64,000 bases of DNA from Heliocidaris erythrogramma (Eukaryota; Echinodermata; Echinoidea; Camarodonta; Echinometridae). A program made the translations under genes and the position numbers. Of this stretch, positions 55,130 to 64,000 are shown piece after piece. The notes below the pieces were generated by a model. That model was not told the origin of the DNA, searched no databases, and saw nothing but the letters and a program-made list of their open reading frames with translations. Within the stretch, counting starts at the first letter, position 1; each line of letters opens with the position of its first letter. The DNA is taken from the NCBI GenBank assembly GCA_025617745.1, contig CM046873.1, positions 30,331,410 through 30,395,409 on the forward strand. Reading direction: 5' to 3'.

Positions 55130-55330
55130 GTGGTTCAGTGGTATAGAGCAGTGGTCTCGTAACTGGGAGGTCCCAGGTTCAAAGCAAAGTTGATCGATTC
55201 ATTGCCCTTCGGTAAAGCATTAATCTTCAATGACCAACTCCCTCAGTTTGGTATTGAAGCCATGGGTCCTCTGGTTGCTTATGTACAAGCGCCTACCTGT
55301 TTAACCAACAGTCCGATGAAATAAAAGCTC
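55130..55330 (+). repeat. tRNA-derived SINE, intact reference copy
   Basis: gcatggtggttcagtggtat (A-box), tctcgtaactgggaggtccc, AGGTTCAAAGC (B-box), cattgcccttcggtaaagca, then ggtattgaagccatgggtcc and ggttgcttatgtacaagcgc. Same family as the LINE target at 3650. Confidence 0.8.
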
Positions 55331-55350
55331 AATATTATCAAAACTGAATA

Positions 55351-55541
55351 CAGTCAAACCTGCTTTAGCGACCACCTGTATAGAAAGACCACCTCTCTAT
55401 AAAGACCACAATTTTGGTTTCCCTTGAAAAGTGTTTCTCATTGAAACATGTATTAAAGGAACCTGTACATAAAGACCACCTGCTCATAAAGACCACTTTT
55501 CTTGTCTCCCTTGGGTGGTCTTTATAGACAGGTTTCACTGT
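55351..55541 (-). repeat. CAGTSAAACCTG-family MITE, minus orientation
   Basis: Preceded by TA. Starts CAGTCAAACCTGCTTTAGCG and ends GACAGGTTTCACTG followed by TA. About 191 bp. Confidence 0.9.
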
Positions 55542-55547
55542 ATTTGC

Positions 55548-55720
55548 ATTGGTAGATTCGTAGAGCATGCAGTGGTCTTGTAACTGGGAGGTTCCCGGCT
55601 CAAAGCAAAGTCAGTACACTACTAGTATTGCCCTTAATTCACTCAGGTATTAATCTTCACTTACCAAGTCCCTCAGATAGGACTAAGGCTGTAGGTGGTC
55701 TGGAAACTTAACTCGTAGCA
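55548..55720 (+). repeat. second SINE of the same family, 5' truncated
   Basis: gcagtggtcttgtaactggg, aggttcccggctcaaagc, tattaatcttcacttaccaa, gtccctcagataggactaag. It lies between two inverted MITEs. Confidence 0.8.
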
Positions 55721-55723
55721 TGT

Positions 55724-55915
55724 ACAGTGAAACCTGCCTATAAAGACCGCTCAAGGGAGACAAGAAAAGTGGTCTTTTTGAGCAGGTGGTCTTTATGTAC
55801 AGGTTCCTTTAATACATGTTTCAATGAGAAACACTTTTCAAGGGAAACCAAAATTGTGGTCTTTATAGACAGGTGGTCTTTCTATACAGGTGGTCGCTAA
55901 AGCAGGTTTGACTGT
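55724..55915 (+). repeat. CAGTSAAACCTG-family MITE, plus orientation
   Basis: Starts TACAGTGAAACCTGCCTATA and ends AAGCAGGTTTGACTGTA. Inverted relative to 55351-55541. Confidence 0.9.
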
Positions 55916-56370
55916 ATCACAAAGTCAATGCCTTTCTTGCTCTAAACAGACGATATTATTCTCAAAAATGAATACCGCATTATTCGTTCAGTATTTTCTC
56001 TTTGTCAATCCAGATAATTCCTGGAAGATTGTGCTATGCTGTGTTAGGGCTGGAGGGAAGTTTTTCGAGTCATATGTCGATAACTTGAGTTCAAAGGGAA
56101 ACGGGAATGAGGATCATCATCTGCTTGCGGTGAAAGGTGGTGATAAGTCGATCCAGACCAAGTGCACTTCCTCATTTTGTTCTCTGCACTTCCAGATTTG
56201 ACACAAAGGAACGACTAACATAGTAAAAAAACCACCATATCTCTTGTTACACACATACAAAAAAAAATAACAGTTCTGAAAGTTTCAGATGGCAGTAATT
56301 GCTATTCTTTTGTTCCAGTAGGGCAGGATTGGCCACTGGTTTCGTCTTTACAGTTTCACCTTCTTGAGGA
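55916..56370. other. unannotated stretch
   Basis: A half copy of the GCCAGAAGGGCG family may remain (ctttcttgctctaaacagac, 55930). No gene is supported. Confidence 0.35.
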
Positions 56371-56377
56371 GAGAGAA

Positions 56378-56412
<35 letters not shown>
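56371..56412. repeat. GA microsatellite
   Basis: (GA)n of about 17 units. Confidence 0.95.
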
Positions 56413-56413
<1 letters not shown>

Positions 56414-58009
56414 TTTTGATAACTTCAAATGTTCTTGTGGGATGTTTTATTCAGCAATTAAAACATGAAGCCTTACATTTTACAAATGAATCTTAATAGC
56501 AACAAAAAAAAAACAAGTTTTAAAAGTTTTAAATGCTTAATTTCAGGGATTGTGAATGTACAAATAAAACATACAATAAAAACTTTAATGCACACCCCCC
56601 CCCCCCAACACACACACAATTTTTTTTTACATCAACAAAAAGTAAACAGCAAAATTTACCAGACAGATATAATTATTTTTAGAAGCTCTACACCAAAAAG
56701 TTCACTCCTAAAGTCATCATTCATAGTGTTTATTTGATTTTTTGTTGTTTTAAGTTTTGACTTTCCAAATTTAGAATCCTAACAGCAAAGTACACAATGC
56801 TTTAAGCAAGTAAATTGCCTCCTCTTGTATATCATTTCCCCAATTTTAAAGGAAAACCCAAGTGCCTGAAAGGGTGAAAAATAATAAAGTTCTTACAGAA
56901 ATTATTTATTCAATTATATCTTCAATTATAGTATGTACCTAATTGTGTATTCAATTATGCATTTAACAAGTATAATTATTTACTATGTGTGAGATCTGTA
57001 CCATGCCTGAAAATGAATGTTCAAAATATGATGAGGCAGAAAACAATAAAATAAAATAAAATAAAAAATTAATGAGACTTACACTGGATGGTGTAACTAA
57101 AAATCAAAATCAGAAAATTCCAAATCAATTTTGTTGGTATATTCAAAGAAATATTAGGGAAACAAATATTCACCTATTAAGTCCGTCAGCTCTGCCACAT
57201 AACATATTGTTCCCTGACTAGTACTCAACCATTCTTCATTGTCAGAGTGGTTTTTTTTTTGTGTACGTATATTTTACTGGTCTGAATAACCCCATAGTGT
57301 AGCCAATGCAGTCTTTCTGTTTATGTAGATAACTATCCAAAATTACCATTTCTCTTGATAAAAAAAACAATGGTATTTTACAAAGCACAACCTTTAAAGT
57401 CCACTATTCTACCTCATTTCCCAGCATTTAATAGTCTTTTATGTAAATATGATTAACACGATTGTGCCGTCCATCCATCCTCTCTTCCGAAACCGGAAAC
57501 ATCCCATCAGGGCTTTTGACATTTTATTTGTAGAATCTTTGATAGGATGGGTGCAAAGTACGCGTACCAGACTGCGTAAATAAAGGAATTAATTTACAGC
57601 TAGCTAGCTAGCTTTCGATTTGACCATCATGTCTAGGCTAAACATTGATAGTGCTCTTTACAGCAGGCGGATATAGAACATGCACAAGCTATAAGTTAAG
57701 GGGGGAGAGCAAGGTCCAAGCCCCTTGGATATGAAGTAAAGTGGTATGTCAGTTAGGCAAGCAGTAGTTTGCGAGCACAGTCTTTAATTTGACATCTGAA
57801 CAAAATACACTGGGTCTTGCATAAAGCCTAAACCACTCCCCAATGGCTCTAATGGCAAGAGCAGCTACAGTACAGGGCCTATGGGGTGCAGTGTATAGTC
57901 TTACAGTTCAGACCCTGTTTCAAACTCGGCGAGCTATGTATATGATTATGTTTTAAAAATCAAAGTTCCCACTTGGAGATCTCATAGAACGCAGGATTGC
58001 TTCCGTCAA
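56413..58009. other. unannotated, AT-rich
   Basis: Very AT-rich with a C run at 56597-56607, AAAT words near 57050 and (CTAG)n at 57598-57613. TTTATT near 57523 would be AATAAA on the minus strand and could end the candidate exon at 58010. Confidence 0.35.
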
Positions 58010-58250
58010 TCATGTTAAATTCATTTTGCCTTTCGGTACCCCTTTTAAAAGTTGCATGATCTTTGCCCAGGGTTTGTTAAAGTACTGATCCAGCAACTTT
58101 TGTCCCAGTGCAAGGGACGGTGGAATGCCTGATTTTTTAATCGTGTTCCTCAAACATCCAAAGTCCTCTATTATTTTTACCTTCCGATGTCCCATGGGTA
58201 ATTCCACAACTATCTCACTCATAAACCAGGAGATAAACTGCTCGCTGAGC
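58010..58250 (-). CDS. candidate terminal coding exon, unrecognised
   Basis: Minus strand, open from a TGA near 58256 through about 80 codons to a TGA/TAA-type stop at 58010. Parts read LSEQFISWFMSEIVVELPMG, then KIIEDFGCLRNTIKKSGIPP, SLALGQKLLDQYFNKPW and a basic C-terminus. A possible acceptor (caaactgattttgag) precedes it. Composition is protein-like with a plausible amphipathic pattern. I do not recognise the family. Only the ATG at 58222 could serve as a local start. Confidence 0.38.
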
Positions 58251-58539
58251 CCTCAAAATCAGTTTGTTTTTGTCTTAACAGATAGATACAAATAAGGTTC
58301 TATGCATTCTCATTGTCTCCAAAACTTTGTTCAGACTATCAAAGATCAAAACATTCTTAAAAACGACATTGCAGGGAGGGACAGACAGAGAGAACCATTT
58401 CATTAAATCTAAAACAAATGTACCATTGCATTTGCTCAGCTACTACATTTGTATGTTACTGTCTGTTGGTTTTATTCCTGTACATCCAGACAACTACATC
58501 CTTTTGGATCCCAAGAAAACCCCTAATAATAATTATCCT
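58251..58539. other. unannotated spacer
   Basis: Nothing supported. Confidence 0.35.
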
Positions 58540-58650
58540 TTTCAGGGGACATTTCTACTATGACATTCTTCCAAACTGACATAAGAGGAATAAGAAAGCT
58601 TACACTTTATTTTTCACCCTTCCCAGGACACAACTTTCTCTTTAAGAACA
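58540..58650 (+). repeat. dispersed repeat shared with 40075-40190
   Basis: ggggacatttctactatgac, then ttccaaactgacataagagg and cacccttcccaggaca match the earlier copy in order. Confidence 0.7.
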
Positions 58651-58927
58651 GGGGAGCGTTTCATCAAGCATATTGTCAGTGATTTTCACCGACAACTGTT
58701 ATAAGCTACTGAAATCCTTGCATCTGATTGGCTGAGAGCAAATTTGTCGGTGAAAATCACTGACAAGTCCTTTCATGAAACGCCCACCAGGGGAGCGTTT
58801 CATCAAGCATATTGTCAGTGATTTTCACCGACAACTGTTATAAGCTACTGAAATCCTTGCATCTGATTGGTTGAGAGCAAATTGGTCGGTGAAAATCACT
58901 GACAAAACGCTTGATGAAACGCTCCCC
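58651..58927. repeat. tandem pair of GAGCGTTTCATCAAGCG fold-back MITEs
   Basis: Two full copies, 58651-58787 and 58790-58927, lie two to three bases apart in the same orientation and are nearly identical. Each runs from ggggagcgtttcatcaagca to its inverted partner. Strong hairpins. Confidence 0.92.
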
Positions 58928-59002
58928 AGATATCCTGTCCACGTTGAAAATCGTTTAATTCCAGCATTTATTCTTTATGATTATCTTTTTTAAATATATA
59001 TA

Positions 59003-59176
59003 CAGTGAAACCTGCCTATAAAGACCACTCCAGGGAGACAAGAAAAGTGGTCTTTATGTACAGGTTCCTTTAATACACGTTTCAATGAGAAACACTGTTC
59101 AAGGGAAACAAAAATTATAGTCTTTATAGACAGGTGGTCTTTCTATACAGGTGGTCGCTATAGCAGGTTGGAGTGT
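59003..59176 (+). repeat. CAGTSAAACCTG-family MITE
   Basis: TACAGTGAAACCTGCCTATA to tagcaggttggagtgta. Confidence 0.88.
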
Positions 59177-59512
59177 ACATACTTTTAGTGCTTATATTCT
59201 CCAAGTGTTAATGTGTCAGGATCAAGACATTAAATGTATCATTTGGAGACAGAGATGTGAACGCTCTTTTAATCCATTAGTTTTAAAACTTTGTCAGGAA
59301 CCAGTTTATCAGATAATAGGGCATGTAATCCCTTCAAATTGGTCCTGATTAAATTGAATGTAGAAGGAATTATCAAAAGGTCCTTGGAATTGGATCAAAG
59401 CACAAAATGCCCTTTTATAACAGATTTACAAAGTAATGACCTAATTATTTTTAGACAGAATTGAGGATGTTGCAATATAATTATGCAAATCAATCAGGAT
59501 CAATCGCTACTA
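59177..59512. other. unannotated spacer
   Basis: Nothing supported. Confidence 0.4.
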
Positions 59513-59702
59513 CAGTCAAATCTGCTTTAGCGACCACCTGTATAGAAAGACCACTTGTCTATAAAGACCACAAGTTTCATTTCCCGTGAAAAATGTTTCT
59601 CATTGAAACGTGTATTAAAGGAACCTGTACATAAAGACCACCTGCTCATGAAGACTGCTTTTCTTGTCTCCCTTGAGCAGTCTTTATAGACATGTTTCAC
59701 TG
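59513..59702 (-). repeat. CAGTSAAACCTG-family MITE, minus orientation
   Basis: TACAGTCAAATCTGCTTTAG to gacatgtttcactgta. Inverted relative to the copy at 59003. Confidence 0.88.
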
Positions 59703-59714
59703 TATTTATAAGAC

Positions 59715-59815
59715 AAGGCCCTGGGACCTGCTTCATATAACTTGTTATCAATAACAAGTTGCAGTGACTGATGATAAGCTACTGAAATCCTAGCATTATA
59801 TTGGCCAAGAGCATG
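59715..59815. repeat. degenerate relative of the GAGCGTTTC fold-back family
   Basis: gataagctactgaaatccta and ttggccaagagcatg match the family centre. The ends have diverged (cctgcttcatataacttgtt). Confidence 0.5.
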
Positions 59816-60071
59816 TAACATGGTCCAAAACTATCCTTATATGTCTTCACATTGGAAGAATTCTTATAAAATTGAGACATCACACTTCCCTTCTCCAAAA
59901 GAAGTGACCATAACAAAGACCTTTTGGTTGTTGCACTTTGACAACAACAAATTTGTACCACTGATCAGAGGTCAAGTTGAACAGTCACCCACATGCCATC
60001 TCCGAACATTTATTTTAGAAGCAGGTGGACGATGAAACTCTGTCAAAAGTATGCCACAATCTTTGTTGTTG

Positions 60072-60172
60072 TATTTATTTATTTATTTATTTATTTATTA
60101 TTATTTCTGCATGGTACATGGTATTGCATAGAATGATCATTATGACAAAAAAAAAAAAAAAAAAAAAAAATG
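60072..60172. repeat. (TTTA)n and poly-A
   Basis: Six TTTA units (60076-60099) and an A run of about 24 (60147-60170). Confidence 0.95.
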
Positions 60173-60439
60173 AGAATAAGTATGAGTAACTCAATAACAG
60201 AATTAAAAGGCAAATATGATCATAATACAGGTACAATATATGGATAACGTAGTAACATGCAGAGGTATGGCAATATAAGCTAAAGCTTGAAGCATTGCAA
60301 TACCTTTCCATTTTGTAAATAATACATATAAAATTAAAATAACTAATGATGACACTAACAACAAACTTTAATTCCTTCTCTCTTTGTCTTTAGAAGGCTT
60401 GTTTTGCACTTGATTTTTTTAACCCGGACTATTTTTTTA

Positions 60440-60720
60440 TTTGCTGTTCTCATTTGCAGTTTTAGTCCCGTACTATCTCCCAAGCCAGAGCACTTAGCCC
60501 CACCTTATTTTATGTTGAGCCCCATCTTTGGTGGGGCTAACCCTGCTTTTTGCCAGGGCTAAAATAATCCCTTACTATGGTGGAGTTAGCCCACTTCAGA
60601 AAATGCAATGTGAACAGAAAGTGTGCTAAGCTTAGTCCCGTACTATCGGTGGGGCTACATCCTCATTTAGCCCCACCGATAGTACGGGACTAAGCAAAAT
60701 TGTGCAAGTGTAAAAAGCCT
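60440..60720. repeat. TTAGTCCCGTACTATC element with a perfect hairpin
   Basis: A decayed left part (ttttagtcccgtactatctc, ttagccccacc, ggtggggctaac) is followed by a perfect hairpin at 60630-60695: 28-bp arms (gcttagtcccgtactatcgg then tggggcta) around a 10-nt loop. A transposon remnant or end. Confidence 0.8.
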
Positions 60721-60749
60721 ACCGGTATATCTGTCTTACTGTCTCTGTG

Positions 60750-60758
60750 TACCTATCC

Positions 60759-60789
<31 letters not shown>

Positions 60790-60935
60790 TTCTCTCTCTT
60801 TTTCTCTCTCCCCCTCTCTTTTTCTCTCTCCCCCTCTCTGTGTGTCTCTCTCTCTAACCTACCCCCTCTATATACAGCACTAGTATATCTCTGTCCTTCT
60901 CTGTCTCTCTCTCTATCTTATTTTCTTCTGTTTTC
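60750..60935. repeat. CT microsatellites
   Basis: (CT)n blocks with tttctctctccccctctctt duplicated. Apparent frames are artefacts. Confidence 0.92.
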
Positions 60936-61139
60936 TTTTTGTTTCTGATTAAAGATTGCTAATCTTGTTTAATTTGTAGGAGCAAGGAGCATTGTTCCAA
61001 AGATTAATGCACTATTTCATCATTTTCTTTTGTTCTCTTTCTTTCTCTTCAGCCATAAGAGTGTGCATTGGAAGGTAGACCAATCGTCTGATATACAGTA
61101 ACATAAAAGTAAAATATCATCTCATGTGGTAGAAGTATG

Positions 61140-61440
61140 CAGTTTCAGACTGTGTGGACAGATTAAACTTTTAAGTTCCGCAAGCTCGTAGTTAATGATG
61201 ACCTCGCTGTTCATGTTAAACTTCCGGGTCATACACTTCGCACAAATTATGAACACAGGATCGGTATGTGTACTTTACACAAAATCGGTATCTACTTCCG
61301 GTGTTAACAACAACGATCGCGCGGCTTGTAGCTTCAGAACAGTGAGCTTCGTTGTTTCGGGCCCGTGTAAACCCTCGCCGTGGTTAGTGAGTTCTTGTTT
61401 CTTTAACTTCAGCAACCAGTTTTAGCCATGAAAGGTGAAA
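61140..61440 (+). promoter_or_regulatory. candidate promoter or 5' exon region
   Basis: A CpG-richer island in AT-rich DNA, with ETS-like CTTCCGG at about 61219 and 61297, aacgatcgcgcggcttg, and donor-like borders (cgccgtg|gttagtg; ATGAAAG|gtgaaat). The reading ATG AAA G does not join in frame to exon 62209. Speculative. Confidence 0.25.
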
Positions 61441-61887
61441 TAAAGCTAGGGTTACGAGAATGAATAGATTACAAGACATTTTATGCTTCTCCTTGAAACA
61501 TTCTTTCCCATCTCTTATCTCCCTCCCACGTAACATACTATTTTGTCCTGTCAACATGTGGGGGTTTTATCACAGAAATAATTCAACTGCACAGCAACAC
61601 AGCCAAAAGTAATACATAAAAGAGAAAGAAAATAGTAGGACGCACCCAGGATGATTAAATGATGATAAATTGTGCTGTTCGTTCAATTATAAATCTGTTT
61701 TGGTGGTCTTAAACTGCCGAGTCTCAAGATAGAATTGTTCTTCTGACGGTAGGCTCAGCAACTTTTTGTATCTAGATATTGTTTTTTTCCAAATTTGAAA
61801 ATGAGTTGTAATCTCATTTTGACCCACAATCATTAGAATAACTGCCTTTTTAATCCATGGTTTCTATCTTTTGTGACACTTACTCTT

Positions 61888-61889
<2 letters not shown>

Positions 61890-61925
<36 letters not shown>

Positions 61926-61995
61926 TCATAACTCCCCCCCCCCCTTCTCATAACTCTCTCCCATAACCCTCTCCCATAACCCTCTCACATAACCA
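61890..61995. repeat. CT microsatellite and 12-bp minisatellite
   Basis: (CT)n at 61897-61922, a C run, then four units of cataaccctctc type. Confidence 0.9.
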
Positions 61996-62208
61996 TCCTA
62001 GATTTTCATAAATTATAATGACCTTGTCACTTATCTTATTGTTAGAGCATGGGAAGCCATTCATTTTGTTTGACTAGAGCGTTCCCAACTTGATTGATAA
62101 AGATAACGATGTTTTATTCTCATGTTCCACATTCATTGGCATTGGGGAGTATATTGCACTTTTCGTTACCCCCTGGTTGAATCATTGTTACATTTCTCAT
62201 TAATGCAG

Positions 62209-62267
62209 GCTTTTCTCGGTGTGCCGCACTCCAGACCCCTCGACCCCCATGACAGACGCAGATAAAG
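62209..62267 (+). CDS. candidate 59-bp internal exon, unrecognised
   Basis: Acceptor catttctcattaatgcag and donor ATAAAG|GTATGTG enclose 59 bp. One frame is open: one base, LFSVCRTPDPSTPMTDADK, one base. The other two frames stop. Its entry phase fits the exit phase of 23645-23792 (AG plus G), so direct joining is possible but unproven. GC is well above the flanks. Confidence 0.4.
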
Positions 62268-62510
62268 GTATGTGGGCCGCCCCTTCAATCGTCATGGTTT
62301 TTACTTCGATTACGAATGATTGGGCTTTGATTGCAAGGCCAAAATCACAGCATTCTTTGGGATAATTCCCCACTTCCTTTGCGGGCCATGTTCAGATAGA
62401 AGCAAAAAAATGGTGCCTCGGTTTTAATCTCCAAGGCCTTGATTGGAAATGCAGATGCCGGCCTAACTAGACTGGCGTCGTCGTTCCCAAGTTCAATTGA
62501 GTATCGGGGA
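62268..62510. promoter_or_regulatory. candidate conserved intronic block
   Basis: Continues GC-balanced beyond the donor, with gggctttgattgcaagg (TCF/LEF-like CTTTGAT), cttcgattacgaatgattg and ccttgattgga. Not repetitive. Confidence 0.22.
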
Positions 62511-62659
62511 ACACACACACACAAAAAAAAAAAAAAACAATAATTGAATGCCGATGAACAACCAAGATTCAATTTGCTTCAGTACATTCATTGCGTTAAG
62601 ATGCAAATATAATAGAATTATCATCATACATTTTCAGAATCATGGACCTTTGGGACTGT

Positions 62660-62770
62660 TGAGTTGGGGGGGGGGGGGGGGGGGGGAGGGGGGCAGAGGG
62701 TTAATTGGAAGTGCATACATGACATAGGGTACATATTCAGTCTTTCATTTTTCAGGGGGGGGGGGTGGTG
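62660..62770. repeat. poly-G runs
   Basis: G21 at about 62666-62686 and a second G run at 62756-62766. Confidence 0.92.
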
Positions 62771-64000
62771 GAGTTAATTACCCCCATTGCACTCCAAAAT
62801 CCAGACCCATGTTAACTCATAAATATCCACATAACATTTAAACCTAACAAATTGCAAACAGATCCAAGTGAGGCAAGTTTGCAGATTTATTTTAATGCTA
62901 TGTGAGAACAAACCTCGGACAAGCCTGATTTGAATTAAAGCGCGATTTCCCTCATTGACATCTATATGAATGGCGTGGTAGTGGCAAGCTTTAAAATTAC
63001 CAATAAATTTCTTATTCTTTGAGTGAACAGACCCCATACGGCTTTTATTTGTAACCTGTAAAACCCTGTAAAACCTGGTAAAATTTGATTTTCTTTTTGG
63101 TCGGACCTCAATATAATCCTTGTTTAGGAACTAGGGCAAAAGGTGATTTCAGTCAAATTTGTCTCTTTACATCCCTTGGAACAATTAATAGTTATCTGAC
63201 TTTGATAGAAGGAATATTTCATTGATAAAGAGTGTACATATGTTTGGTAGCAACCGTCCAATACAGCTGTGATTAGGCGCCTCAAAATGGACTTAAAAAC
63301 GTGACTTGTGGATCAAAGTGCTTGAGTACTTTGCCCTAATCTGAAGAGAATTGACGCCGGGGAACCATTTTGCCTCTGCTCCCCCCCCCCAAAAAAAAAA
63401 AGAAGAGAAAAGAAAGAGGAAGAAATGAAATGCAGATATTTTATCATCGGCTGAGAACAAGAAGGGGTTAAACTCCATTTGAGAATATGGAGATGTTCAT
63501 AGCATCTTGTGCATCTTGTGTATCTTAAATAATACCTTTTTTTAAATGAATTTGTGTTTATATGCCACAAAAGGGGCTAATGATTGAATTGTGAGGCAGA
63601 AGGGAGTTTAATCAGATAGTTTAAACCAAAAAAAACCACTAAATGTTCAAAACTCTAATGTCCTTAATGTTTATATAGGTTCCTTATACTAATTCACACA
63701 TTTTGGGAGGTACTCCTTTCTTTCCCTCAAAAGACAAATTATACCTACTCTGAGTTGCAGTTAACTGTTTGATAGGATAATAAAGGACAGATTTAGAGGA
63801 GGGTTACTCAATATTATTATTTGTGATGCATCCCATAAATGGCTCTAAAGTACGTGGCTGCAAAGGACTGAAAAAGTGATGATCGTTATTGTTGTTATTA
63901 TGGTAGTGATGATGATGATGATGGAGATTTTGTAATAACTTTTCTGGTGTTGCTATGGTGCCCAATAAAATGGTTTTATGCACTTATAAACTAACATGAC
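62771..64000. other. unannotated end of window
   Basis: AT-rich with a C/A run at 63381-63400 and a short GAT repeat at 63908-63922. No exon or repeat family is supported. Confidence 0.4.

Overview
This window looks like gene-poor, AT-rich nuclear DNA from a marine invertebrate deuterostome, most likely an echinoderm and probably a sea urchin. The evidence is eukaryotic: tRNA-derived SINEs, a CR1/L2-type LINE, many small fold-back DNA transposons (MITEs), microsatellites, long C/G runs and a few isolated exon-like blocks with GT/AG borders. The taxon is an inference from repeat style and from the 2A motif in the LINE. I see no operons, CRISPR array or rRNA. Every tRNA-like sequence reads as a SINE head.

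The best-supported coding object is the LINE at 3775-7594. Its single frame is uninterrupted over about 1,138 codons and encodes, in order, a hydrophobic N-terminus, a canonical 2A ribosome-skipping motif (DVETNPGP), a C4HC3 PHD-type zinc finger, an APE-like endonuclease and a reverse transcriptase with YADD. The frame opens without any ATG, because the element begins exactly where a host SINE is interrupted. The SINE resumes right after the LINE's AAATC-repeat tail, so this is a LINE inserted into a SINE.

Host genes appear only as candidate exons. On the plus strand they are 23645-23792, 30444-30497 and 62209-62267, possibly one gene with very long introns. On the minus strand they are 19326-19560 (a first exon with a good donor), 45935-46150 (a W-rich terminal exon with an AATAAA 65 nt downstream) and 58010-58250 (a possible terminal exon). 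None is recognised as a named gene. Several blocks of more balanced composition (15640-15930, 22400-22900, 26870-27120, 29400-29645, 36380-36670, 47330-48340, 62268-62510) may be regulatory, but this cannot be tested from one sequence.

The rest is a dense repeat landscape. At least five MITE families recur: GAGCGTTTCATCAAGCG fold-backs; GCCAGAAGGGCGTTAACTC fold-backs; TA-flanked CAGTSAAACCTG elements; GTAAAACCAGAAAC elements; and TTAA-ended elements. There are also single elements with long inverted repeats (37572-38242, 41024-41274, 41562-41746, 27974-28136). One MITE family has been amplified into a 172-175 bp tandem array at 12850-13536. Other tandem arrays lie at 1621-1796, 14283-14770, 20400-21090, 31230-31490, 42592-42890 and 47913-48340, and a perfect (TTCA)50 array lies at 9826-10025.
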